Assembly: GCA_035995165.1 (NCBI GenBank)
Contig: DASYKU010000120.1
Coordinates: 1-56,405, forward strand
DNA: 56,405 nucleotides
DNA from: Mycobacteriales bacterium
GTDB lineage: Bacteria; Actinomycetota; Actinomycetes; Mycobacteriales; CADCTP01
Direction: 5' to 3'
Below the pieces are notes generated by a model, which worked only from the letters and a program-made list of their open reading frames with translations, did no database searches and was not told the DNA's origin. A program made the translations under genes and the position numbers. Shown here piece after piece: positions 25,743 to 32,627 of the stretch (positions within the stretch are counted from its first letter, which is position 1; the number at the start of each line of letters is the position of its first letter).

Positions 25743-25926
25743 TTGTCCACAGGTGTGGACGCGACCGGGGACAGCGAGCGGGGTAACCGTTCCGACCACT
25801 TGTCGACATGACGTAACCGCAGGTCAGGTGCCCAATACGGCCCGATCAGGACGCTGTGTCGACACGTCTCGGAGACACCCTGTCAGCCGTCGTCCACAGC
25901 CTGCGTCCACAGGTGGTTGGGGACAA
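25743..25926. promoter_or_regulatory. DnaA-box cluster between crgA and the PH-like gene
   Basis: Against TTGTCCACA: a perfect box at 25743-25751, 8/9 matches at 25800 (TTGTCGACA), 25890 (TCGTCCACA) and 25918 (minus strand, TTGTCCCCA), and weaker ones at 25754 (minus) and 25903. The first box is part of a GTCCAC-AGGT-GTGGAC inverted repeat. This 257-bp gap has no gene. It may bind DnaA away from oriC. Confidence 0.65.
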
Positions 25927-25931
25927 CCCAC

Positions 25932-25937
25932 TAGGCT
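25932..25937 (+). promoter_or_regulatory. -10 box for a leaderless PH-like gene
   Basis: TAGGCT ends 8 nt before the ATG at 25946, leaving no room for a ribosome site, so the transcript probably starts at the start codon. Confidence 0.6.
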
Positions 25938-25945
25938 GGCCGCCG

Positions 25946-26371
25946 ATGGACACGGCTCCCGACTCCCGGACCGCGGCCTGGGCGCCCCGGCCGGGAGAGA
26001 CCGCCCTCGCCCTGTTCGGCGGCCTGGCGATCCTCCTGTTGGCGGCACTGGCCGACCCGGCCGGGCGCCTGCTGCTCGGCGTGGCCGCGCTCGGCCTGTT
26101 CGTGCTCGCCGCCGCCGACCTGCTGCTGCGGCCGCGCCTGGCCGCCGACCCCACCGGGGTCCAGGTCCGGACGCTGATCAGCCGGCACCGGCTGCCCTGG
26201 TCGGCGATCCAGCGGGTGGAGATCGACGAGCACACCCGCTACGGGCTCACCAGCCGGACGCTCGAGCTCGAATCCGGCGAGCTGCTGGTCATCCTCGGTA
26301 AGCGCACCCTCGGCGCGGACCCGCGCGACGTCGCCGACACCCTGGCCCGCATCCGCTACGCAGCCGGCTAG
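25946..26371 (+). CDS. PH-domain-like membrane protein
   Basis: 141 residues. Two adjoining membrane segments (about 20-40 and 45-63) are followed by a bacterial PH-like domain (GVQVRTLISRHRLPWSAIQR, LELESGELLVILGKRTLG). Equivalent genes sit next to crgA and ppiA in Mycobacterium (Rv0010c). Role unknown; PH-like domains often act in membrane-associated assemblies. ATG 25946 is supported by the TAGGCT box 8 nt upstream; the frame is open further up but crosses the DnaA-box region. Confidence 0.85.
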   Translation: MDTAPDSRTAAWAPRPGETALALFGGLAILLLAALADPAGRLLLGVAALGLFVLAAADLLLRPRLAADPTGVQVRTLISRHRLPWSAIQRVEIDEHTRYGLTSRTLELESGELLVILGKRTLGADPRDVADTLARIRYAAG

Positions 26372-26400
26372 CCGCAGCACCGCCGGACGGCAGGCGCGAC

Positions 26401-26440
26401 TCAGCCCGTCGGCGCGAGACTCAGCCCGTCAGCGCGAGCA
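26401..26440. repeat. 20-bp tandem copy of the rhomboid gene 3' end
   Basis: TCAGCCCGTCGGCGCGAGAC (26401) is followed at once by TCAGCCCGTCAGCGCGAGCA (26421), where the second is the true gene end including the stop codon. Two mismatches in about 18 bp. Confidence 0.8.
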
Positions 26441-27293
26441 GCATGTCGGTACGGATCAGGATCAGCGCGACCATGATCGCCAGCAACCCGCCCATGGCGA
26501 GGATCTGCACCTGCGTCCGCGACTTCGCCGGCGCGTACGTCATCGCCAGCGCCAGCAGCCCGCCCACGACGAACCCGCCGACGTGCCCGAGCAGCGAGAT
26601 GCCGGGCGCGAAGCTGACCCCGAAGTTCAGCGCGACGGCGAGCACCATGAACCGCGCGTCCAGCCCGAGCTTGCGCACCACGACCAGCGTCGCCGCGAAC
26701 AGCCCGAAGATCGCCCCGGACGCCCCGGCGACCGCCCCGAACGGCGAGCCGAACAGGTAGACCGCGACCGACCCGCCCAGCGCGGCCAGCAGGTAGAGGG
26801 CCAGGAACCGCCACCAGCCCAGCAGCCGCTCCAGCGCCGGCCCGACGATCGCCAGCGAGAGCATGTTGCCGGCCAGGTGCAGCAGCCCGATGTGCAGGAA
26901 CGCGGCCCCGAGCAGCCGCCAGTACTGCCCGTCGGCGGCGACCCGCAGCGGCACCAGCTCCAGCTCGTCGAACAGCTTCGAGCCGGTGTTCCCCGTGACA
27001 CCACCGGGCGCGGTCAACGCGGTGACGATGAACGCGACGACGTTCAGCAGACCGAGCGCGATGGACGCCAGCCCGGGCCGCGCCGCGATCGTCCCGCCGT
27101 ACGGGGAGCGCGGCTTGCGCATGGACGAGTTGCCCTCGGCCACGCACTGCGGGCACTGGAAGCCGACCGAGGCCGGGCGCAGGCACTCCGGGCAGATCGG
27201 CCGCTCGCACCGGGTGCAGGAGACCCAGGTCTCCCGGTCCGGATGCCGATAGCAGCGCGGAGCGACCGTCGCGGGCGACCGCTCCGCGCTCAT
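26421..27293 (-). CDS. rhomboid family intramembrane serine protease
   Basis: 290 residues. An N-terminal zinc-ribbon-like part with four paired Cys (CTRCERPICPEC, CPQC) and a His, then six or so membrane helices with the catalytic Ser in GASGAIFGLFAA and catalytic His in LLGHVGGFVVGG. The HIGLLHLAGNM segment is also typical. It cleaves membrane proteins within the bilayer; the substrate is unknown. ATG 27293 lies 6 bp after the cyclophilin stop, so the two are cotranscribed. No strong ribosome site is seen. Confidence 0.93.
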   Translation of the reverse strand: MSAERSPATVAPRCYRHPDRETWVSCTRCERPICPECLRPASVGFQCPQCVAEGNSSMRKPRSPYGGTIAARPGLASIALGLLNVVAFIVTALTAPGGVTGNTGSKLFDELELVPLRVAADGQYWRLLGAAFLHIGLLHLAGNMLSLAIVGPALERLLGWWRFLALYLLAALGGSVAVYLFGSPFGAVAGASGAIFGLFAATLVVVRKLGLDARFMVLAVALNFGVSFAPGISLLGHVGGFVVGGLLALAMTYAPAKSRTQVQILAMGGLLAIMVALILIRTDMLLALTG

Positions 27294-27299
27294 CGGCAA

Positions 27300-27824
27300 C
27301 TAGTCGGCGCGCTCGATGTCGACGGACGTGATCGTCACGTCCTCGCGCGGCCGGTCGGAGTGGTCGGTCGGGGTCTTCTCGATCTTGTCGACCACCGCGC
27401 GGCTGTCCGCGTCGGTGATCTCACCGAAGATCGTGTGCCGCCGGTTGAGGTGCGGCGTCGGGCCGGCGGTGATGAAGAACTGCGAGCCGTTGGTGCCGGG
27501 GCCCGCGTTGGCCATCGCCAGCAGGTACGGACGGTCGAACCGCAGGTCGGGGTGGAACTCGTCCTTGAACTGGTAACCCGGGCCACCACGGCCGGAACCC
27601 AGCGGGTCCCCGCCCTGGATCATGAAGCCCTCGATCACCCGGTGGAAGACCGTGCCGTTGTAAAGCGGCTCGTTGGACTTCTGCCCGGTGGCCGGGTTGC
27701 GCCACTCCTTGCTGCCCTCGGCCAGGGAGACGAAGTTCTGCACCGTCACAGGTGCCTGGTCCGGGAACAGCTGGACGACAATGTCGCCGGCGGTCGTGTG
27801 CAGGGTCGCGGTGAGCTTTGCCAC
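27300..27824 (-). CDS. ppiA: peptidyl-prolyl cis-trans isomerase (cyclophilin type)
   Basis: 174 residues, a single cyclophilin domain: [39 protein letters not shown] (catalytic Arg), [19 protein letters not shown] and FGEITD. No signal peptide, so cytoplasmic. It catalyses proline isomerisation during folding. GTG 27824 with AAGGA upstream. Same position as ppiA of Mycobacterium, near the gyrA side of the origin region. Confidence 0.96.
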   Translation of the reverse strand: MAKLTATLHTTAGDIVVQLFPDQAPVTVQNFVSLAEGSKEWRNPATGQKSNEPLYNGTVFHRVIEGFMIQGGDPLGSGRGGPGYQFKDEFHPDLRFDRPYLLAMANAGPGTNGSQFFITAGPTPHLNRRHTIFGEITDADSRAVVDKIEKTPTDHSDRPREDVTITSVDIERAD

Positions 27825-27879
27825 CCGGTCATCCTTGCACGCGCGCCGGACGGGACCGGAGCGGGGCGGGAGGTGCGGT

Positions 27880-27996
27880 GTGAGCCGGAGATCGACGGTA
27901 CGCAGCGGGCTGGTGGCGGGAGCCGCGCTGGCCCTCGGAGTCTGGCTGGGCGTCTCGGTCGGCCTGGCCACCAAGCCGCGCCGCCCGGCCCCCTAG
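27880..27996 (+). CDS. 38-residue putative membrane peptide
   Basis: A GTG with GGGAGG 6 nt upstream opens a 38-codon frame: basic N-terminus, one hydrophobic segment (about 10-30, [20 protein letters not shown]) and a basic Pro-rich end (KPRRPAP). It is divergent from ppiA (56-bp gap) and overlaps the DUF2020 stop by 4 bp on the opposite strand. No family is recognised. The good ribosome site and clear topology argue for it, but it is short. Confidence 0.5.
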   Translation: MSRRSTVRSGLVAGAALALGVWLGVSVGLATKPRRPAP

Positions 27997-28538
27997 ATCT
28001 TCGCGACCACCAGCTTGGCCAGCTCGATCGCCTCCAGCGAGATCTGCTGGTTGATCCGGACGACGACCAGCGCCGCGCCCTTGCTCACGGCCAGCACGGC
28101 GCCCGCGGCGACGATCGCGACCGTGCCGCCGTCGCCGACGCCGGTCACCGGGTTGGCCCCGCTCCCGCCGATCCGGATGGCCTGCGCCTGGGCCGCGGTC
28201 GCGCCGGCCAGCACCGACACGGTGACCTCGACCGCCTTCTCGGCGTTGGGCCGGTAGAACGCGCAGCCCGGGTGCGGCGTGGTCGTCGTGACCGTGGTCC
28301 GGCCGAGGTGCTGTCCGATGATGTCCATCACCGTGGCCGTGTCCGCGTACGGGCAGGGCCCGTCGACAGTGACCGAAGGCGGGGTCGGCGTCGGCTTCGC
28401 AGCCGTGGTGGTGGTCGTCGGCGCCGCCGTCGTGGGCGCGACGGTGGTCGGCACCGGCGCGGCCGAGTCCTGGCTCGCGGTGTCGCAGCCCGCGAGGAGT
28501 ACCCCCAGGGCCAGCCCGATCACGATACCGGTCCGCAC
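27993..28538 (-). CDS. DUF2020 lipoprotein
   Basis: 181 residues. A lipoprotein signal ends in LLAGC (Cys 18), then a Thr/Pro/Ala-rich linker (about 20-55), and a DUF2020 domain (PCPYADTATVMDIIGQHLG, HPGCAFYRPNAEKAVEVTV). A pair of Cys probably forms a disulfide outside the cell. Predicted to be lipid-anchored to the outer membrane face. Function unknown; DUF2020 lipoproteins are common in actinobacteria. Confidence 0.87.
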   Translation of the reverse strand: MRTGIVIGLALGVLLAGCDTASQDSAAPVPTTVAPTTAAPTTTTTAAKPTPTPPSVTVDGPCPYADTATVMDIIGQHLGRTTVTTTTPHPGCAFYRPNAEKAVEVTVSVLAGATAAQAQAIRIGGSGANPVTGVGDGGTVAIVAAGAVLAVSKGAALVVVRINQQISLEAIELAKLVVAKI

Positions 28539-28571
28539 GGGCGTGCAGCCTAGTTCACGCTCCGCGGTCGG

Positions 28572-28922
28572 TCACACCAGCAGCCATCCCCCGGCCGCGG
28601 CACCGAGGCCGACGACCGTGCTGCCCAGCACGTACGCGGCCGATCGCCACCACTCCCCGTCCTCGGCCAGCCGCAGCGACTCCCAGGAGAACGTGCTGTA
28701 CGTCGTGAGCGCACCGCAGAACCCGGTCCCCACCAGCGCGACCACCCCGGCCGGCAGCGTCGCCGATCCGGCCACCGCGCCCAGCACGAAGCAGCCCAGG
28801 ACGTTGACCAGGAACGTTCCCCACGGGAACCGCGACCCCAGCCGGCCCTGCACGGCCCGGTCGGTCAGGTATCGCAGCGGCGCCCCGACCGCGGCCCCGA
28901 GCGCGACCAGCAGCGCCGTCAC
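28572..28922 (-). CDS. crcB: fluoride ion channel CrcB (second subunit)
   Basis: 116 residues, four membrane helices. CrcB/Fluc motifs: GAPLRYLTDRAVQ, WGTFLVNVLGCFVLG and GTGFCGALTTYSTFSWE (Phe and Thr/Ser lining the pore). Exports fluoride across the membrane. The GTG start overlaps the stop of the other crcB by 4 bp. Many actinobacteria encode two CrcB proteins that form the dual-topology-like pair needed for a channel. Confidence 0.94.
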   Translation of the reverse strand: MTALLVALGAAVGAPLRYLTDRAVQGRLGSRFPWGTFLVNVLGCFVLGAVAGSATLPAGVVALVGTGFCGALTTYSTFSWESLRLAEDGEWWRSAAYVLGSTVVGLGAAAGGWLLV

Positions 28923-29371
28923 AGCAAGGCCTTCCGGGTCACCCGGGCCGCGACCGTCACCGCGAGCAACGCCAGCACCGGCGTCAGCGCCAGCGCGGTG
29001 ACCGCCGTCGCGACGTGACCGCCGGCCAGCAGTCGCTGGGCATCCACCGCGTACCCGGAGAACGTCGTATAGCCGCCGAGCACCCCGACCCCGAGGAACG
29101 GCCGCGTCAGCGGGTGCCCGCGCTTGGCCTCCAGCACCAGCACCATGAGCACGCCGATGAGCACGCAGCCGGTTGCGTTGATGAGCAGCGTGCTGACCGG
29201 GAAACCGCCGGCCGGGGTCGGCATCAGGTGCGCGATCCCGGCCCGGGCCTCGGCTCCCAGCACCCCGCCGGCCGCGATCGTCGCCAGCACCACCGCCGGG
29301 TGCGCGGTCAGCTCCCGGCGCTGGGTCGGGAGGTCCACGTCCGGGTCGATCGGCTCCTCCGGCACACCCAC
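28919..29371 (-). CDS. crcB: fluoride ion channel CrcB (first subunit)
   Basis: 150 residues. After a 35-residue acidic N-terminus come four membrane helices with GVLGAEARAGIAHLMP, FPVSTLLINATGCVLIG and GVGVLGGYTTFSGYAVDA, the CrcB/Fluc signature. Expected to pair with the overlapping second CrcB. The start is uncertain: GTG 29371 and GTG 29365 are both possible and neither has a ribosome site. No fluoride-riboswitch-like structure was recognised in the 34-bp gap to the divergent gene. Confidence 0.9.
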   Translation of the reverse strand: MGVPEEPIDPDVDLPTQRRELTAHPAVVLATIAAGGVLGAEARAGIAHLMPTPAGGFPVSTLLINATGCVLIGVLMVLVLEAKRGHPLTRPFLGVGVLGGYTTFSGYAVDAQRLLAGGHVATAVTALALTPVLALLAVTVAARVTRKALL

Positions 29372-29392
29372 GATTCTGTCGTACGGCCTGTC

Positions 29393-29398
29393 TAGGCT
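29393..29398 (+). promoter_or_regulatory. -10 box for a leaderless winged-helix gene
   Basis: TAGGCT ends 7 nt before the GTG at 29406; no ribosome site fits between. Same spacing as at six other starts in this window. Confidence 0.6.
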
Positions 29399-29405
29399 CC
29401 GGGCC

Positions 29406-30584
29406 GTGCACCGGATCGGGGTCGACGAGCGCCGGGCCCGGCTGTCCGTGCGGCACCACCTGGCCCCGGCCGCGCACGCGCCGGACGTGGTCACCGCGAC
29501 CCGCGGCCTGCTCGCGCTGCATGCGACCGACCAGGTGACGGTCTACCTCTCGGCCTGGGCCCGGGTCACCGGGCACCTGGTGCCGGAGCTGGAGAAGGCG
29601 CTGTACGACGACCGGGTGCTGATCCGGATGCTCGGCATGCGCCGGACGGTCTTCGTGGTCCCGCGCGAGCTGGCGCCGGTCGTGCAGGCCGCCTGCACCC
29701 GGGCGGTGGCGGCCCGGGAGCGGCGTACGACGGAGAAGTTCCTGCTCGAGGGCGAGGTGACCCCGGATCCCGGGCGCTGGCTGGCCGAGGTCGAGGAGGC
29801 GACGCTGACCGCGCTGCGCGCCCGCGGGTCGGCGCTGTCGACCGAGCTCTCGGCCGACGTGCCGGGGCTGGCCGAGCGGATCGTCGTCGCCCGCGGCAAG
29901 CCGTACGAGGCCTCGCAGAGCGTCGCGTCCCGGGTCCTGCCGCTGCTGGCCGCCGACGGCCGGGTCGTCCGCGGCCGCCCGCGCGGCAGCTGGACCTCCG
30001 GCGGGCAGTACTGGTGGTCGGCCACCGCCGACTGGGTCCCCGGCCTGTACGGCGACCTGCCGGTGGCCGACGCCCAGGTCATGCTGGCCCGGGCCTGGCT
30101 GCGGACGTTCGGGCCGGCGCCGGTGGCCGACCTCAGATGGTGGGCCGGCTGGACCGTCGCCCAGACCAGGGCTGCGCTGGCCGCACTGAACCCGGTCGAG
30201 GTCGACCTGGCCGGCGAGCCCGGGATCGCGCTCGCCGACGACCTGGACCCGATCCCGGCCCCGCCGCCGTCCGCGACGCTCCTGCCCGGGCTCGACCCGA
30301 CCACGATGGGCTGGCAGAACCGCGGCTGGTTCCTCGGCGAGCACGCGAGGGCCCTGTTCGACACCAACGGCAACGCCGGTCCGACGCTCTGGTGGGACGG
30401 GCGGGTCGTCGGCGGCTGGGCCCAGTGCAGGTCCGGCGAGGTCGTGCTCCGGTTCCTGGAGGACGCCGGGACCGAGGCGGTCGCCGCGGCCGAGGCCGAG
30501 GCCGCCCGCCTGCAGGACTGGCTCGGCCCGGTCCGCGTCATCCCCCGCTTCCGCACCCCGCTGGAGAAGGAGCTGGTCAGCTGA
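29406..30584 (+). CDS. winged-helix DNA-binding domain protein (HTH_42/YcaQ-like)
   Basis: 392 residues of the HTH_42 (DUF1006) family: LALHATDQVTVYLSAWAR, LIRMLGMRRTVFVVPRELAP, WTSGGQYWWSATADWVPGL and RPRGSWT. Family members include YcaQ/AlkX-like DNA glycosylases that unhook interstrand cross-links or open alkylated bases. The catalytic QxQ motif of YcaQ is not evident, so activity is uncertain. GTG 29406 sits 7 nt after a TAGGCT box and is divergent from the crcB pair. Confidence 0.82.
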   Translation: MHRIGVDERRARLSVRHHLAPAAHAPDVVTATRGLLALHATDQVTVYLSAWARVTGHLVPELEKALYDDRVLIRMLGMRRTVFVVPRELAPVVQAACTRAVAARERRTTEKFLLEGEVTPDPGRWLAEVEEATLTALRARGSALSTELSADVPGLAERIVVARGKPYEASQSVASRVLPLLAADGRVVRGRPRGSWTSGGQYWWSATADWVPGLYGDLPVADAQVMLARAWLRTFGPAPVADLRWWAGWTVAQTRAALAALNPVEVDLAGEPGIALADDLDPIPAPPPSATLLPGLDPTTMGWQNRGWFLGEHARALFDTNGNAGPTLWWDGRVVGGWAQCRSGEVVLRFLEDAGTEAVAAAEAEAARLQDWLGPVRVIPRFRTPLEKELVS

Positions 30585-30623
30585 GCCGCTGCCGGCGTCC
30601 ACGCCCTGGGTAGGAGGAACGCC

Positions 30624-31124
30624 GTGGATGCACTCTTCGTGCTCGTCGGCGGGTGGCCGGGCTCGGGCAAGAGCACCCTCTCGGCCGCGCTGGCGACGGA
30701 GCTGGGCCTGCCGCTGCTGGCCAAGGACGAGATCAAGGAAGCCCTGCTCGACGCGCTCGGCGCGCCGGCGGACGTGGCCGCCTCGCAGCGCCTGGGCCGG
30801 GCCGCGGTGCTGGCGATGCTGCGGGTCGCGACCCGCTGCCCCGGGGCCGTGCTCGACAGCACCTGGTTCGACTACACCCGGCCGCGGCTGGCCGAGCTGC
30901 CCGGCCGGCTGGTCGAGGTCCGGACCGTGCTGTCCCGGGAGCTGACCCGCGAGCGCTACCACGCCCGGGCCGGCCGGCACGCCGGCCACCTCGACCGGGA
31001 CCGTACGGAGGAGGAGCTCTGGGGCAGCCCCGTGCACCCACTCGGCGTCGGCCCGCTGATCGAGGTCGACACCAGCGGGCCGGTCGAGATCCCGGCCGTG
31101 GCGGCTCGGATCCGGTCCGCGTGA
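30624..31124 (+). CDS. small P-loop kinase (zeta-toxin/chloramphenicol-phosphotransferase-like)
   Basis: 166 residues. Walker A VGGWPGSGKST at residues 8-18, then LLAKDEIKEALLDALG (acidic substrate site), LDSTWFDY, and a lid with RERYHARAGRHAGH. This resembles AAA_33/zeta-type kinases that phosphorylate small molecules such as sugars, antibiotics or UDP-GlcNAc. GTG start with TAGGAGGA upstream. The stop overlaps the nucleotidyltransferase start (GTGA), so the two are made together. No antitoxin-like gene precedes it. Confidence 0.8.
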   Translation: MDALFVLVGGWPGSGKSTLSAALATELGLPLLAKDEIKEALLDALGAPADVAASQRLGRAAVLAMLRVATRCPGAVLDSTWFDYTRPRLAELPGRLVEVRTVLSRELTRERYHARAGRHAGHLDRDRTEEELWGSPVHPLGVGPLIEVDTSGPVEIPAVAARIRSA

Positions 31125-31858
31125 CGCGGGACCCAGCGGAAGGCGTCGACGCCCACGGGTATCTCGTCACCGGCGCGGCGCTCGCGAAGGTCGCGCCGGT
31201 CTACCGGCCGATCCTGGACGACTGCGTGTCCACGCTGACCGCGACGTTCGCCGACCGGCTCGACGGCCTCTACCTCTACGGCAGCGTCGCCACCGGTCAG
31301 GCCCGTCCGCCCGACTCCGACCTGGACCTGCTGGCCCTGTGGACGTCCACTGTGGACGACAACCTGGTCCGCGCCACCGCGACGGCACTGTCCACACGGC
31401 ACAGCGGGGCGGTCCGGGAGGTCGGGCTGGCCCGGGCCACCCTGGACTCGATCACCGAGCCGGCCGACCGCTGCTTCCTCAAGCACTACTGCGTCCCGCT
31501 GACCGGCTACGACCGCCGTACGGACCTGGCGCCGTGCACGCCGTCCCGGGCCCTGGCCGACGGCTTCAACGGCGACGTCGTCCCGGCCCTACGGTCCATT
31601 GTGGACGACGCGGTGAACCCCGCGGTCGCCGCCCGCAAGGCCGCCCGCCGGCTGCTGCTGGCTGTGGCCACCGTCGAGTCGGTATCGCACGCGACCTGGA
31701 GCACCGACCGTGACACCGGCGCGGCGCTGCTCACCCGGCACCATCGCGAGTGGACGGACGTCGCCGCGAACGCCGTGGAGCTCGCCGCCGGCCGCGGGAA
31801 CCCCGACGGCGCCGGGGATCTGGTCGCGCTGGCCGACTGGCTCGGCCGGCATCCCTAG
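31121..31858 (+). CDS. nucleotidyltransferase-fold protein (aminoglycoside adenylyltransferase-like)
   Basis: 245 residues. The NTase core is clear: YLYGSVATGQARPPDSDLDL (Gly-Ser then Asp-x-Asp, residues about 50-70). The helical C-terminal half (AARKAARRLLLAVATVESVS) resembles ANT(3'')/DUF4111-type adenylyltransferases. It may modify an antibiotic or a cell metabolite by AMP transfer. GTG start overlapping the kinase stop, so a coupled kinase-NTase pair. Its TAG overlaps the stop of the convergent NUDIX gene through a shared CTAG. It contains two GTCCAY-T-GTGGAC palindromes. Confidence 0.82.
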   Translation: MTRDPAEGVDAHGYLVTGAALAKVAPVYRPILDDCVSTLTATFADRLDGLYLYGSVATGQARPPDSDLDLLALWTSTVDDNLVRATATALSTRHSGAVREVGLARATLDSITEPADRCFLKHYCVPLTGYDRRTDLAPCTPSRALADGFNGDVVPALRSIVDDAVNPAVAARKAARRLLLAVATVESVSHATWSTDRDTGAALLTRHHREWTDVAANAVELAAGRGNPDGAGDLVALADWLGRHP

Positions 31859-32334
31859 TGGTGCCAGGGCAGGCTGATGGGCGCGGGCGGGATCCGGCCG
31901 GCCAGCAGGTCCCGCAGCAACGGCCCCAGCCCGAACGGGAAGACGTTGCGGTGCGAGGCGTCGACCTCGTCCGCGGTCCACCAGCGGTGACCGGACATGG
32001 TCGAGGCCTCCAGCGGCTGCCAGCCGCTGGTGTCCACCGCGAACCCGGGCGGGGACCGGTGGAAGTAGAACGCGTCGTGGAACATGCCGGTGGCCCAGCC
32101 GAGATCGGCGTACCCCGAGGTCTCGGCGACGAGCGGACCGAGCTGGTCCGGCGCGATCCGCAGCCCGGTCTCCTCCCAGAGCTCCCGCGCGGCCGCCTCC
32201 TCCGTCGTCTCGCCGGCCTCGATCCCACCGCCCGGGGTGAACCAGAAGTCCTCGGACTGGAACAACAACGTCCTGCCGGCAGGGTCGATGAGAATCACTC
32301 GCGCTGAGCGCCGCGCAAAATTCTCGTTCGTCAC
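31855..32334 (-). CDS. NUDIX hydrolase
   Basis: 159 residues. The complete Nudix box GGGIEAGETTEEAAARELWE-ETGL sits at about 36-59, and the N-terminal strand is ARVILIDPAGRTLLFQSED. Members hydrolyse nucleoside diphosphates linked to another moiety, using Mg2+; the specific substrate is unknown. GTG 32334 is chosen because a TAGAGT box lies exactly 7 nt upstream, although the frame is open much further. It converges with the nucleotidyltransferase, the two stops overlapping by 3-4 bp. Confidence 0.9.
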   Translation of the reverse strand: MTNENFARRSARVILIDPAGRTLLFQSEDFWFTPGGGIEAGETTEEAAARELWEETGLRIAPDQLGPLVAETSGYADLGWATGMFHDAFYFHRSPPGFAVDTSGWQPLEASTMSGHRWWTADEVDASHRNVFPFGLGPLLRDLLAGRIPPAPISLPWHH

Positions 32335-32417
32335 GATTGTGACTCTAGCTTCATGACCGGCTTGACCGCCGGTGGTTGCCGAGGCAGGGTCGAAGGTCCT
32401 GTCGCCCGGGAGCACAC

Positions 32418-32609
32418 GTGATCGACGACCGACTGGTCCGGCACCTCTACCGCATCCGGTCCTGGCTGCTCTGCCGGATCGGCCGGCACCTGTGGGCCCA
32501 CCGGCGCAACCCCGAGGTCGGCGGCGCCCGCGCGCTCTACGACGAGTGTCGCCGCTGCGGCACCGTCCGGATGGGCTGGGACGACCCTGGCCCGGGCCCG
32601 ATCGACTGA
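32418..32609 (+). CDS. small Cys/His zinc-ribbon-like protein
   Basis: 63 residues. Order: VIDDRLVRHLYRIRSW, then LLCRIGRHLWAHRRNPEVGG and ALYDECRRCGTVRMGWD. The spacing Cys-x4-His-x(n)-Cys-x2-Cys suggests one metal site. Similar short actinobacterial proteins exist but have no known role. GTG 32418 is preceded by GGGAG about 7 nt away. It stands alone between the divergent NUDIX gene and the convergent BAAT-like gene. Confidence 0.65.
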   Translation: MIDDRLVRHLYRIRSWLLCRIGRHLWAHRRNPEVGGARALYDECRRCGTVRMGWDDPGPGPID

Positions 32610-32627
32610 CCATCCACAGTGGACTCC

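Noticed and set aside
28572-31037. An 821-codon minus-strand frame extending crcB upstream across the winged-helix gene
   Set aside because: Only its final 116 codons are a recognisable protein (CrcB), whose start is set by the GTGA overlap.
30624-31124. Zeta toxin of a toxin-antitoxin pair
   Set aside because: No epsilon-like antitoxin gene precedes it; the coupled partner is a nucleotidyltransferase. Kept only as a kinase of unknown substrate.
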